Below are positions 29,598 through 41,077 of a DNA stretch of 64,000 nucleotides, piece by piece. Location: positions 153,657 to 217,656 of the forward strand of contig NZ_PDWR01000001.1 in the NCBI RefSeq assembly GCF_010211755.1, read 5' to 3'. A program made the translations under genes and the position numbers. Within the stretch, counting starts at the first letter, position 1; every line of letters starts with the position of its first letter. This DNA comes from Pseudoxanthomonas sangjuensis (GTDB taxonomy: Bacteria > Pseudomonadota > Gammaproteobacteria > Xanthomonadales > Xanthomonadaceae). The notes under the pieces are model-generated. The model was not told where the DNA came from, ran no database searches, and worked only from the letters and a program-made list of their open reading frames with translations.

Positions 29598-32500
29598 TTA
29601 CCAACTGCCGCGCAACACCAGCGAGTAGCGGCGGTCGTTCTCGAACCAGGCGCGGGTGTACATCGTGTCGTCCACGTAGCCGTCGCGCAGATACTTGCGT
29701 GGCCCCACCAGCAGCTTGGTCACGCTGTTGGTCAGGTTGTTGACCTGCACGCCGAGCTGCATGCCCTTGCCGATGTTGTAGAAGAACGAGCCATCCACCT
29801 GGCCGTAGTCGTCGTTCCAGGTGGGCAGGAAGGTGATCGCGTCGCTGGAGGTCAACAGGTAGCGCGAACGCCAGTTGTAGGCAAGGCGCATGGAAATCTT
29901 GCCTTTCTCGTAGATGGCGATGGCGTTGTACGATCGCTTGGACAGGCCTTCCAGCGGCAGGTCGACGGCGCCGGCGCGGGCGGCGGAGGCGTACGGGCTG
30001 ACCACGGCGTTGGTGCCGCCGCTGCTGTCCACGAAGGTGTAGTTGGCCTGCACGCCGAACCCGGGCAGGAAGTCGAAGAACTGCGAGTAGCCGACTTCGA
30101 AGCCGCGGATCTTGCCCTCGTCCAGGTTGTGGGTGCGGGTGATCAGGTAGTCGTTGCCGAACAGGGTCTCGGTGGTGGCCATGGAAGCGAAATAGCCTTC
30201 CACGTTCTTGTAGAACAGGGTGGCGTACAGGCTGTTGCCGGGGCCGAAATACCATTCCAGAGAGGTGTCGAACTGAGTGGCGCGCATCGGCTTGAGCTCG
30301 GGGTTGCCGCCGTTGCCGGTGAAGGACATGTCGGCTTCGCCGCAGCTGCCCGGTTCGCGCAGGCCGTCGCTGATCGCGTCCTCGCACGCCGCGGCGCTGG
30401 CCTGCAGCGGCAACCACGCCTGCATCAGGCGGAACTCCGGCCGGGCGATGGCCTTGGACGCGGCGAAGCGCCACTGCCAGCCTTCGCCGAAGCGCACGCG
30501 CAGGTTCAGGCTGGGCAGCACGTCGGTGTACGAGCTCTTGGTCTCGGTGCTGAAGGACTGGCCGGCGAACTTCGCCAGCACTTCCGGGGTCACCACCTCC
30601 GCCCAGCTTTCCATGTTGGGCATCGTCCCGCCGCCGATGGTATCGACACTGGTCTTGACCACGCGCACGCCGACATTGCCGTCCACCTTGTCGCCGCCGA
30701 AGTACAGCACGCCATATCCGGCCTGGGTGCGTTCGTCCTGGGTATTGGTGCTGTCCGGCCCGTAGGCGATGGGCCGCCACTTCGCATTGGGAAGCAGGGC
30801 GAGGGTCGAGGCAACGGCGCCGATGTCGACCATGCTGTTCTTCGGCGACCAGAACTGCGTCGGCATGTTGGCTCCGCCGCCGAAGAAGTCGTCCATCGAA
30901 TACAGCTCGGAGTCGCCGGTCTGGTACAGGTCCAGCCAGGCCACGTTGGCGCGGGTCGGGTCGGCGTTGGCGCCGGTCAGCTTGTTCCAGTCGTCGCTGA
31001 TGACGCCCCAGTTCCAGGTCGTGAACAGGTTGCGGTAGCTGCGGTCGGCCACGCGCGCGCCCCAGCGGAAGAAGCGCAGCCAGTCGCCGTCCTGGAAGGT
31101 GTATTCCAGATCGACCCGGCCGGCGCGCTCGACGCCCTCGCTGTCGCCGAGGTGGTCCATGGCCGAACGCCAGAAGTAGTTGCTCTGGTCGGTGACGGTG
31201 GACGGGTCGGCGACCGTCACCGACGGGTACTTGCCGCCCAGGTCGATGGTCATGCCCTGCAGCAGGGTCGAGGCGTGCAGCGAGAAATCGACGTTGCTGC
31301 TTTCCGACTTCACGTACTGGAAGTCGCCGCGGGCGGTCAGGCGGTCGGTGATGTAGTGCTGGAATCCGGCCGCCCAGTCGGTGGTCTTCGATTCCTGCGC
31401 ATTGATGCGGTTGCCGCTGACGAACTGGATGCCGGTGTTGCCCTGGTATACGCCGGGATTCCCGTTGTCGAGGTCGCTGGGCTGGCCCGTCCAGCCGCCC
31501 TGGCGCACGGTGCCGCGGATGAAACGGCCGTTCTCGTCGTACTCGAACCGGGTGCCGAGCGCCGGGATCAGGTTGTTGGACATGTCGGCCAAGCCATCCT
31601 GATAGATCGGGTTGTAGTGGTCGGCGACGCCGTTCCAGTTGGGCTGGTTCTTCTGCGAGGCCCCGGCGAACTCCATGAAGTGCTCGTTCCAGGTCATGTC
31701 GTACTGCGAGGTGATGAACTGGGCGTAGAGTTCGGTGTCCTCGCTGGGCCGCCACTGGAAGGCGAGCGCGCCGCCCTGGCGCTTGCGCTCGAAATCGGTG
31801 CGCCGCCAGTTGACGCCGCCGGGCACGAACACCTGGTCGAGGCCGGAGCCTGCCAGCAGCGCGTCGCGCTGCGATTCCGCCGACTGCCACGATCCCGCGT
31901 CCCAGTCGTAGACCCAGTCGGTTTCCGAACCTTCCGTCTGCTCGGCCGGCTTGCGGCCGCGACGGTCGAAGGGCATCAGCTGGATGCCGTCCGAACGCGT
32001 GGACATTTCCGAGTAGGACAGATTGGCCAGGAAGCCCATTTCGCCGGCGCCGGTCTCCCAGCGGTCGCTGAACAGGAACGAGGCCGAGGGCTTGGCGTCC
32101 TTCGCCTTGTCGCCGTAGTTGTAGTCGATGCTGCCGGCGATCTTGCGGCCGGCCTCGTCGAAGGGCTTGCGCGTGCGCAGGTTGACCGTGCCGCCCAGGC
32201 CGCCTTCGATGATCTCGGCCGAGGGGTTCTTGTACACGTCCACGCCGGCCATCAGCTCGGCCGGCACTTCCTCGAAGTTGATGCCGCGGCCGCCGCTGGC
32301 GCTGAACACGTCGCGCCCGTTCAGTTCGCCGCGAACGAAGGTCAGGCCGCGGATCATCACCCCGCTGCCTTCGGCGGAGAAGTGGTCGGTATCGTCGCGC
32401 GAGGCGAAGCCGGTGACGGTCACGCCGCTGATGCGCTTGATGGTTTCGGTGACGCTGCGGTCGGGCAGGGCGCCGATGTCCTCGGCGGTGATCGAGTCGA

Positions 32501-32756
32501 CGATCTGTTCGGCGTCCTGCTTGATGTCCTGGGCGCGGATGATGCTGCCGCGCACGCCGGTGACCACGACGGCATCGAGTGCCGTGGCTTCCGGCTGCTT
32601 GTTTCCATCCGCCGGCGGCGGCGGTGCGTCCTGCGCATGCAGCGCGCCTGCGGACAGGGCCAGGACGACGCCCGTCGCCAGGGCGGAGCGGTGGATGTGC
32701 CGGCACAGGCGTGCCCCTACGACGCGCCCGTTGGCGCGGATCGCTTGTTTCTGCAT
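29598..32756 (-). CDS. TonB-dependent receptor (Xanthomonas/Caulobacter type)
   Basis: Outer-membrane active transporter, 1052 residues. Signal peptide (hydrophobic ATGVVLALSAGALHAQ, cut near residue 42), TonB box region ALDAVVVTG, plug domain from about 60 to 200 (SITAEDIGALPDRSVTETIKR), then the beta-barrel ending in the outer-membrane Trp-terminal strand (YSLVLRGSW). Length and the early IGALPDRS segment fit the family of large sugar-linked receptors in xanthomonads and Caulobacter. Start ATG 32756 has GGAGGGG 9 bases upstream; a TTG start at 32774 is less likely. The GH9 gene downstream suggests an oligosaccharide ligand. Confidence 0.95.
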   Translation of the reverse strand: MQKQAIRANGRVVGARLCRHIHRSALATGVVLALSAGALHAQDAPPPPADGNKQPEATALDAVVVTGVRGSIIRAQDIKQDAEQIVDSITAEDIGALPDRSVTETIKRISGVTVTGFASRDDTDHFSAEGSGVMIRGLTFVRGELNGRDVFSASGGRGINFEEVPAELMAGVDVYKNPSAEIIEGGLGGTVNLRTRKPFDEAGRKIAGSIDYNYGDKAKDAKPSASFLFSDRWETGAGEMGFLANLSYSEMSTRSDGIQLMPFDRRGRKPAEQTEGSETDWVYDWDAGSWQSAESQRDALLAGSGLDQVFVPGGVNWRRTDFERKRQGGALAFQWRPSEDTELYAQFITSQYDMTWNEHFMEFAGASQKNQPNWNGVADHYNPIYQDGLADMSNNLIPALGTRFEYDENGRFIRGTVRQGGWTGQPSDLDNGNPGVYQGNTGIQFVSGNRINAQESKTTDWAAGFQHYITDRLTARGDFQYVKSESSNVDFSLHASTLLQGMTIDLGGKYPSVTVADPSTVTDQSNYFWRSAMDHLGDSEGVERAGRVDLEYTFQDGDWLRFFRWGARVADRSYRNLFTTWNWGVISDDWNKLTGANADPTRANVAWLDLYQTGDSELYSMDDFFGGGANMPTQFWSPKNSMVDIGAVASTLALLPNAKWRPIAYGPDSTNTQDERTQAGYGVLYFGGDKVDGNVGVRVVKTSVDTIGGGTMPNMESWAEVVTPEVLAKFAGQSFSTETKSSYTDVLPSLNLRVRFGEGWQWRFAASKAIARPEFRLMQAWLPLQASAAACEDAISDGLREPGSCGEADMSFTGNGGNPELKPMRATQFDTSLEWYFGPGNSLYATLFYKNVEGYFASMATTETLFGNDYLITRTHNLDEGKIRGFEVGYSQFFDFLPGFGVQANYTFVDSSGGTNAVVSPYASAARAGAVDLPLEGLSKRSYNAIAIYEKGKISMRLAYNWRSRYLLTSSDAITFLPTWNDDYGQVDGSFFYNIGKGMQLGVQVNNLTNSVTKLLVGPRKYLRDGYVDDTMYTRAWFENDRRYSLVLRGSW

Positions 32757-32835
32757 GTTGCAGTTCCCCTCCAAGAGACTGAAAACGCGGAAGAAATCCG
32801 GGTTGGCGTGCCGCCGGCGTGGCGGTCGCGGTCGA

Positions 32836-32849
32836 TGATAGCGCTAACA
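32836..32849. promoter_or_regulatory. LacI-family operator upstream of the TonB-dependent receptor
   Basis: TGATAGCGCTAACA is a palindrome with a single mismatched pair, centred on CG, 80 bases before the receptor start. It differs by one base from the xanthomonad XylR-type box TGGTAGCGCTAACA as I recall it. It implies repression or induction by a LacI-type regulator that is not in the window. The rest of the 260-base gap to 33017 holds only the pilH terminator. Confidence 0.65.
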
Positions 32850-32961
32850 TTCGAGGTGGACATGCTGCACCGCAGCTGAACCCGGGCGTGGGAACTCACG
32901 CTCTTGCGGCCGATCGCGCCGGCCGTGCGATGCCCACGGGCATGCCATGCACGGGAAACAC

Positions 32962-32991
32962 AAAAAAAGCGCGCCGGGGAACCGGTGCGCT
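32962..32991 (-). terminator. Intrinsic terminator of the pilH-like gene
   Basis: On the minus strand: stem AGCGCACCGG, TTCC loop, CCGGCGCGCT (one G-U pair), followed by a run of seven T. It lies 26 bases past the response-regulator stop. Confidence 0.88.
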
Positions 32992-33016
32992 GGTCATGGA
33001 TGCGGCGGATTGTGGC

Positions 33017-33406
33017 TCAGGCCGCGCCCGGCGGCGTGTCGAGGCTCTTGAACACGCGGTCGATGACTTCGGCCAGTTCGTCCTCGGAGAACGGCTTGGT
33101 CAGGTAGGCGCGCGCGCCCTGGCGCATGCCCCACATGCGGTCGGGGTCCTGGTCCTTGGTGGTCACCAGGATGACCGGGATGTGCTTGGTGGTTTCCTCG
33201 CGGCTCAGGCTGCGGGTGGCCTGGAACCCGTTCAGGTTGGGCATGACCACGTCCATCAGCACCATGTCCGGCAGCTCGCGCTTGGCCACTTCCACGCCGG
33301 CCGCGCCGTCTTCGGCGGTGATCGACTGATGCCCCAGCTTCTCGACGATGCGCTGGATGCCGAGCAGTTGCGACGGCGAGTCGTCGACGATCAGGATGCG
33401 AGCCAT
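33017..33406 (-). CDS. pilH: PilH-like twitching-motility response regulator
   Basis: Single-domain CheY-like receiver of 129 residues with no output domain. Phospho-acceptor D52 (VLMDVVMP), acidic pocket D8/D9, T82 (VTTKDQ) and K104 (YLTKPF). The sequence closely follows Pseudomonas PilH (MARILIVDDSPS, then MPNLNGFQATR, then MRQGARAYLTKP), the regulator of type IV pilus retraction. The ATG at 33406 follows AAGGGGG. Its usual partners (pilG, pilI, pilJ, chpA) are not in view, so the assignment rests on sequence resemblance. It has its own terminator. Confidence 0.85.
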   Translation of the reverse strand: MARILIVDDSPSQLLGIQRIVEKLGHQSITAEDGAAGVEVAKRELPDMVLMDVVMPNLNGFQATRSLSREETTKHIPVILVTTKDQDPDRMWGMRQGARAYLTKPFSEDELAEVIDRVFKSLDTPPGAA

Positions 33407-33504
33407 GTATTTACCCCCTTGGATGGAACCCCGGCCACGATTGTAGTGTGACTTTGTGGCTTGGCTAGTGGGGAAACGGCCGGCTGGCGTGACCGGCTGC
33501 GCGT

Positions 33505-34500
33505 TTATCCGATTTTGACCAGGGTGCGGCCCAGCGAGCCGCCCGCCAGCATGTTCCCGAAGGTCCCGGACAGTCCGTCCAGCGTGGTTTCCCGGGTGCA
33601 GATCGCGTCGAGGCGGGCCGGCTTCCATTCCCCGGCCAGCCGCCGCCAGATGTCGTCGCGGATGTCGCGGGCGGTCCCTGCCGAGGCCACGCCCAGCAAC
33701 GAGACGCCGCGGATGATGAAGGGCATCACGGTCATCGGCAGTTCCGGGGTCGCGGCCAGGCCGGCCGAAGCGACGCTGCCGTAGGGCGCGGTCTGTGCCA
33801 GCAGGCTGGCCAGCATCGGTCCGCCGACGTTGTCGAGGCCGCCGCCGAAGCGCGCCGATTCCATCGGCCGGGTCGTCGCCAGCGCGTCGCGGCCGAGCAC
33901 CTGCGTCGCGCCGATCGATTTCAGGTAATCCGCCTGCTCCGGCTTGCCGCTGATCGCGTGCACCTCGAAGCCGGCCTTGCTGAAGATGTCGACGGCCAGC
34001 GAGCCGACGCCGCCGGTCGCGCCGGTCACGGCCAGCGGGCCGAGCGCCGGCGCCTGCCGGTTCTCGCGCATGCGATACAGCGCCAGTGCGGCGGTGAAGC
34101 CGGCGGTGCCGAGGATCATGCTTTCGCGCAGGCTCAGGCCTTCCGGCAGGGGAATGACCCACTGCGATTCCAGCCGTGCGTATTCGGCGTAGCCGCCGTC
34201 GCGGGTTTCGCCCAGGCCGCTGCCGGTGACGAGGACCGGGTCGCCTTCGCGGAATTTCGGGTCGCGCGATTCGACCACGTGCCCGGCCACGTCGATGCCG
34301 CCGACCAGCGGGAACCGGCGCAGGATCTTGCCCTTGCCGGTGCCGGCCAGCGCGTCCTTGAAGTTGACCGACGAATAGGCGGCCTTGATCGTCACTTCGC
34401 CGGGATTGAGGTCGCCCAGCGAGACCCGTTCGAGCCCGCTGCGGTAACCGGCGTCGTCGTTGTGGATGCGGAAGGCGGTGAATTTTTCCGGGATGCCCAT
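33505..34500 (-). CDS. AcuI/YhdH-type NADPH-dependent quinone oxidoreductase-like protein
   Basis: Zinc-free medium-chain reductase of 331 residues. Members of this group reduce acrylyl-CoA to propionyl-CoA (AcuI) or act on related enoyl substrates. The Rossmann motif TGATGGVGSLAVD is at 159-171. YSSVNFKDALA and GIDVAGHV mark the MDR substrate domain, and the structural zinc cysteines are absent. The start is the ATG at 34500 (MGIPEKFTAFRI); the longer frame upstream overlaps low-complexity sequence. It stands alone between pilH and the LOG-family gene. The true substrate cannot be told from the sequence. Confidence 0.88.
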   Translation of the reverse strand: MGIPEKFTAFRIHNDDAGYRSGLERVSLGDLNPGEVTIKAAYSSVNFKDALAGTGKGKILRRFPLVGGIDVAGHVVESRDPKFREGDPVLVTGSGLGETRDGGYAEYARLESQWVIPLPEGLSLRESMILGTAGFTAALALYRMRENRQAPALGPLAVTGATGGVGSLAVDIFSKAGFEVHAISGKPEQADYLKSIGATQVLGRDALATTRPMESARFGGGLDNVGGPMLASLLAQTAPYGSVASAGLAATPELPMTVMPFIIRGVSLLGVASAGTARDIRDDIWRRLAGEWKPARLDAICTRETTLDGLSGTFGNMLAGGSLGRTLVKIG

Positions 34501-34577
34501 CGTCGTCGTCCGTGGAATGCGCTGCCGCGATTTTGGCACGCGGGCGAGGGCAGGGGGACCGACTTTGGTCGGGTCCG

Positions 34578-35171
34578 TCAGCGCAGCGACTTGCGCCGCT
34601 TCTCGTCCATCCACTTGTCGGCCTGCGCCGGGCGGTAGTCGCGCATCCATGCCAGCATCGCGTCGATGTCGTCGCCGTGCCACAGGTCGTGGCGCTGGTC
34701 CGGGTGCAGGAAGCGTTCTCCGACCATGCGGTCGATCATCGCCAGCAGCGGATCGTAGAAGTCGTCGACGTCGAGGAAGGCGCAGGGCTTGTTGCCGATG
34801 CCGAGCTGGCGCCAGGTCAGCATCTCGAACATCTCGTCCAGCGTGCCGAAGCCGCCGGGCAGGGCGACGAAGGCGTCGCTGATGTCGAACATGCGCTTCT
34901 TGCGCTCGTGCATGTTGGCGACCACTTCCAGGCGGGTCACGCCCTTGTGCGCGACTTCCCAGTTGACCAGTTGCTCGGGAATCACCCCGATCACTTCGCC
35001 GCCGGCCGCCAGCGCCGCGTCGGCGACGGTGCCCATCAGGCCGACGTTGCCGCCGCCGTAGACCAGGGTCAGGCCCTCCTTCGCGATGCGCTCGCCCAGC
35101 GCCTCCGCGCGCTCGGCATAGGCCGGCCTGGAGCCGGCGTTGGAACCGCAGTAGACGCAGATGCTTTTCAT
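34578..35171 (-). CDS. LOG family protein (cytokinin riboside 5'-monophosphate phosphoribohydrolase-like)
   Basis: 197 residues with the hallmark PGGFGTLDE at 105-113 and the early YCGSNAG segment, diagnostic of the LOG/TIGR00730 family. Proteins of this family hydrolyse nucleoside 5'-monophosphates, releasing the base and ribose-5-phosphate; they were formerly annotated as lysine decarboxylases. In bacteria the physiological role is usually unclear, and cytokinin release is established only for some. It sits 77 bases upstream of the AcuI-like gene on the same strand. Confidence 0.92.
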   Translation of the reverse strand: MKSICVYCGSNAGSRPAYAERAEALGERIAKEGLTLVYGGGNVGLMGTVADAALAAGGEVIGVIPEQLVNWEVAHKGVTRLEVVANMHERKKRMFDISDAFVALPGGFGTLDEMFEMLTWRQLGIGNKPCAFLDVDDFYDPLLAMIDRMVGERFLHPDQRHDLWHGDDIDAMLAWMRDYRPAQADKWMDEKRRKSLR

Positions 35172-35200
35172 CGATGACTCCGTATCGTGTTCCTGAAACG

Positions 35201-35230
35201 CGAAAGGCTCCGCGCTTGCGGAGCCTTTCG
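35201..35230 (-). terminator. Terminator of the sucAB-lpdA operon
   Basis: Perfect 13-bp stem CGAAAGGCTCCGC/GCGGAGCCTTTCG with a 4-base loop, 16 bases beyond the lpdA stop, followed on the minus strand by CGTTTCAGG. It may work in both directions. Confidence 0.8.
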
Positions 35231-35246
35231 TGGCGGATGCGTTGCT

Positions 35247-37995
<2,749 letters not shown>

Positions 37996-38049
37996 GCGGG
38001 CGTCCTGGTTGCTCTTGACGGGATGACTGCGTGAGGGGGAAGGATAGGT

Positions 38050-40899
38050 TTATTCGGCGACGATCTGGTTGCCGAGCGGGTTCACCAGCGCGTCGGCGAC
38101 CAGCTGCAGCTGCTCCTCGACGTGCTCGTTGAAGTGGCCGGCGGCCGGCGACGGCGAGCGCGCGCGCCCGGCGTAATGCAGGGTCTGGCCCTTGTTGTCG
38201 GCCAGGCAGGCCTGCAGGTGGTGCTTGATCTGGTACCACGCACCCTGGTTCTGCGGCTCTTCCTGGCACCAGACCAGGTCGGTCGCCTTGGCGTAGCGCT
38301 TGAGTTCGGCGGTCAGCGCCTCGCGCGGGAACGGATACAGCTGCTCGACGCGGATGATCGCCACGTCGTCCTGGCCGCGCTTCTGCTGGTCTTCGAGCAG
38401 GTCGTAGTAGACCTTGCCCGAGCACGCGACCACGCGCTTGACCTTCTTCGGGTCGGCGGAGGCATCGGGGATCAGCGGCTGGAACTCGCCGCTGGCCAGT
38501 TCGTCCAGCGTCGACACCGCCAGCTTGTGGCGCAGCAGCGACTTCGGCGTCATCACCACCAGCGGCTTGCGCGTGGTCATGCGCATCTGCCGGCGGATCA
38601 TGTGGAAGGCCTGCGCCGGCGTGGTCGGCACGCATACCAGCATGTTCTCCAGCGCGCACAGCTGCAGGAAGCGCTCTAGGCGCGCCGAGCTGTGCTCGGG
38701 GCCCTGGCCCTCGTAGCCGTGCGGCAGGAACAGGGCGAGGCCGCTGATGCGGTCCCACTTGGCCTCGCCGGCGGCGATGAACTGGTCGATGACGACCTGC
38801 GCGCCGTTGGCGAAGTCGCCGAACTGCGCTTCCCAGATGCACAGCGTGTTCGGGTCGGCGGTGGAGTAGCCGTACTCGAAGCCCATCACCGCCTCCTCGC
38901 TGAGCAGCGAGTCGATCACGGTGGCGTCGTTCGGGGTGTCGACCAGCTGGCGCAGCGGCAGGTAGTAGCTGTCGGTCTTCTGGTCGTGCAGGATCGCGTG
39001 GCGGTGGAAGAAGGTGCCGCGGCCGGCGTCCTGGCCGACCAGGCGCAGGCGGTTGCCTTCCGACAGCAGCGTCGCGTAGGCCAGGTTCTCGGCGAAGCCC
39101 CAGTCGCCGGCCAGATCGCCGGCGGTCATCTTCAGCCGGTCTTCGTAGATCTTGGCCACGCGCGGGTGCAGGGTGACGCCGGCGGGGATCGTGTTGATGA
39201 TCTTGGCCAGCTGCTGCAGCTTGGCCTTCTTGAACGTCGTGTCGACCTTGTCGCTGAGCTTGCCCGACAGGTACTTCGACCAGTCGATGTTCAGCTCGTA
39301 GTCTTCGGGCTTGGAGGTGGCCAGCTCGGTGGTGACCTCGCCCGAATCGAGCTTGTTGCGGTAGCCGTCGACCAGGGCCTGGCCTTCGCCGGCCTGCAGC
39401 GTACCGTCCGCTTCCAGTCGCGTCGCGTACAGTTCGCGCGTGGTCTTGTGCTTGCGGATCACCTGGTACATCAGCGGCTGGGTCGCGGCCGGCTCGTCGG
39501 CCTCGTTGTGGCCGTGGCGGCGGTAGCAGACCAGGTCGATGACCACGTCCTTCTTGAACGCCTGGCGGAATTCGTAGGCCAGGTTGGCGCAGAACACCAC
39601 CGCCTCCGGATCGTCGCCGTTCACGTGCAGGATCGGCGCGCCGACCATCTTGGCCACGTCGGTGCAATACAGCGTGGAACGCGCGTCGTCGCGCGCGCTG
39701 GTGGTGAAGCCGATCTGGTTGTTGACCACGATGTGCACGGTACCGCCGACGGCGAAGCCGCGCGCCTGCGACATCTGCAGCAGTTCCATGTTGACGCCCT
39801 GGCCGGCGAAGGCGGCGTCGCCATGGATCAGCACCGGCAGCACCTGCGCGTGCTCGGCGTCGCCGCGGCGTTCCTGGCGCGAGCGCACGCTGCCGGCGAC
39901 CACCGGGTTGACGATCTCGAGGTGCGACGGGTTGAACGCCAGCGCCAGGTGCACCGGCGCGCCGGGCGTGGCGATGTCGGCGGAGAAGCCCATGTGGTAC
40001 TTCACGTCGCCGGTGTGGGCGCGGTTGCCCTGGATGTGCTCGAACTTGCCCTCGAACTCGTCGAACAGCTTGCGCGGGTTCTTGCCGAGGATGTTGACCA
40101 GCACGTTGAGGCGGCCGCGGTGGGCCATGCCGACCACGATGTCCTTGACCTTGTCGGTGCCGGCGCGGCGAACGACCACGTCGAGCAGCGGGATCAGCGA
40201 GTCGCCGCCTTCCAGCGAGAAGCGCTTCTGGCCGACGTACTTGGTGTGCAGGTAGCGCTCCAGGCCCTCGGCGGCGGTGATCCGCTCCAGGGTGCGCTTG
40301 CGCGCGGCCGCGTCCAGGCCGTAGTCGCCGCCGGCGGCCTCCAGGCGCTGGTACAGCCACTGGCGCTGCCCGGCCTCGGGGATATGCATGAACTCGGCGC
40401 CGATCGGGCCGGTATAGGTGGCCTGCAGCCGCGCCAGCAGTTCGCGCAGCTTCATCGTCGGCTTGCCGGCGACGCCGCCGGTGCTGAACTCGCGGTCGAG
40501 GTCGGCCTGGGTCAGGTTGTGGAAATCAAGCCCCAGGTCGGGCGGGTTGACCGGCGGGGCCAGGCTCAGCGGGTCGAGCTTGGCGCCGAGGTGGCCGCGC
40601 GAGCGGTAGGCGGTGATCAGGCGGCCGACGTTGCGGCCCTTCTCGTCGCCGGCGCTGGCCGGTGCGCTGGCGTAGCCGTTGTTGGCGGCGTGCTTCGCGG
40701 CTTCGGCGATCTGCGCGATGACCGCCGAATGCGGCACGTCGCCGGCCTCGCGGCCCTTGAAGCCGTCGAAGTAGGCCTTCCATTTCGGATCGATGCTGTC
40801 GGGAGAGACGAGGTACTGCTCGTACAGGTCTTCGACGTAGGAGGCGCTGCCCCCATTGAGCTGCGAGGATTGCGCGAACTGCTTCAGTAGATTGTCCAC
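38050..40899 (-). CDS. sucA: 2-oxoglutarate dehydrogenase E1
   Basis: Thiamine-diphosphate decarboxylase of the TCA cycle. About 949 residues. Domains: N-terminal E2-binding helix (DNLLKQFAQSSQL, then YVEDLYEQYL), TPP-binding region with GDAAFAGQG and IHVNGDD-type segments, and a C-terminal transketolase-like half (FEYGYS, GQGPEHSS). The start is uncertain: GTG at 40899 gives the conserved opening MDNLLKQFAQ, whereas a TTG at 40932 would add 11 residues; no clear ribosome site supports either. It heads the sucAB-lpdA operon. Confidence 0.95.
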   Translation of the reverse strand: MDNLLKQFAQSSQLNGGSASYVEDLYEQYLVSPDSIDPKWKAYFDGFKGREAGDVPHSAVIAQIAEAAKHAANNGYASAPASAGDEKGRNVGRLITAYRSRGHLGAKLDPLSLAPPVNPPDLGLDFHNLTQADLDREFSTGGVAGKPTMKLRELLARLQATYTGPIGAEFMHIPEAGQRQWLYQRLEAAGGDYGLDAAARKRTLERITAAEGLERYLHTKYVGQKRFSLEGGDSLIPLLDVVVRRAGTDKVKDIVVGMAHRGRLNVLVNILGKNPRKLFDEFEGKFEHIQGNRAHTGDVKYHMGFSADIATPGAPVHLALAFNPSHLEIVNPVVAGSVRSRQERRGDAEHAQVLPVLIHGDAAFAGQGVNMELLQMSQARGFAVGGTVHIVVNNQIGFTTSARDDARSTLYCTDVAKMVGAPILHVNGDDPEAVVFCANLAYEFRQAFKKDVVIDLVCYRRHGHNEADEPAATQPLMYQVIRKHKTTRELYATRLEADGTLQAGEGQALVDGYRNKLDSGEVTTELATSKPEDYELNIDWSKYLSGKLSDKVDTTFKKAKLQQLAKIINTIPAGVTLHPRVAKIYEDRLKMTAGDLAGDWGFAENLAYATLLSEGNRLRLVGQDAGRGTFFHRHAILHDQKTDSYYLPLRQLVDTPNDATVIDSLLSEEAVMGFEYGYSTADPNTLCIWEAQFGDFANGAQVVIDQFIAAGEAKWDRISGLALFLPHGYEGQGPEHSSARLERFLQLCALENMLVCVPTTPAQAFHMIRRQMRMTTRKPLVVMTPKSLLRHKLAVSTLDELASGEFQPLIPDASADPKKVKRVVACSGKVYYDLLEDQQKRGQDDVAIIRVEQLYPFPREALTAELKRYAKATDLVWCQEEPQNQGAWYQIKHHLQACLADNKGQTLHYAGRARSPSPAAGHFNEHVEEQLQLVADALVNPLGNQIVAE

Positions 40900-41077
40900 G
40901 ATGGCGGTTTTGGCTGCGGTGGGGGTGGCCAAGGGGCCCGATCCTAGGAAAGGCTTGCCCTAAGGGCTTGTCCGGACGGGATTTTCTTCTGTTTCCGCCG
41001 GGCCTGGGCTTAGCCTGAAAATTATACGCCCATGAACCGGTCCCAGCGTGGTCTTGTTGGACTAAAGGCGAAACCGG

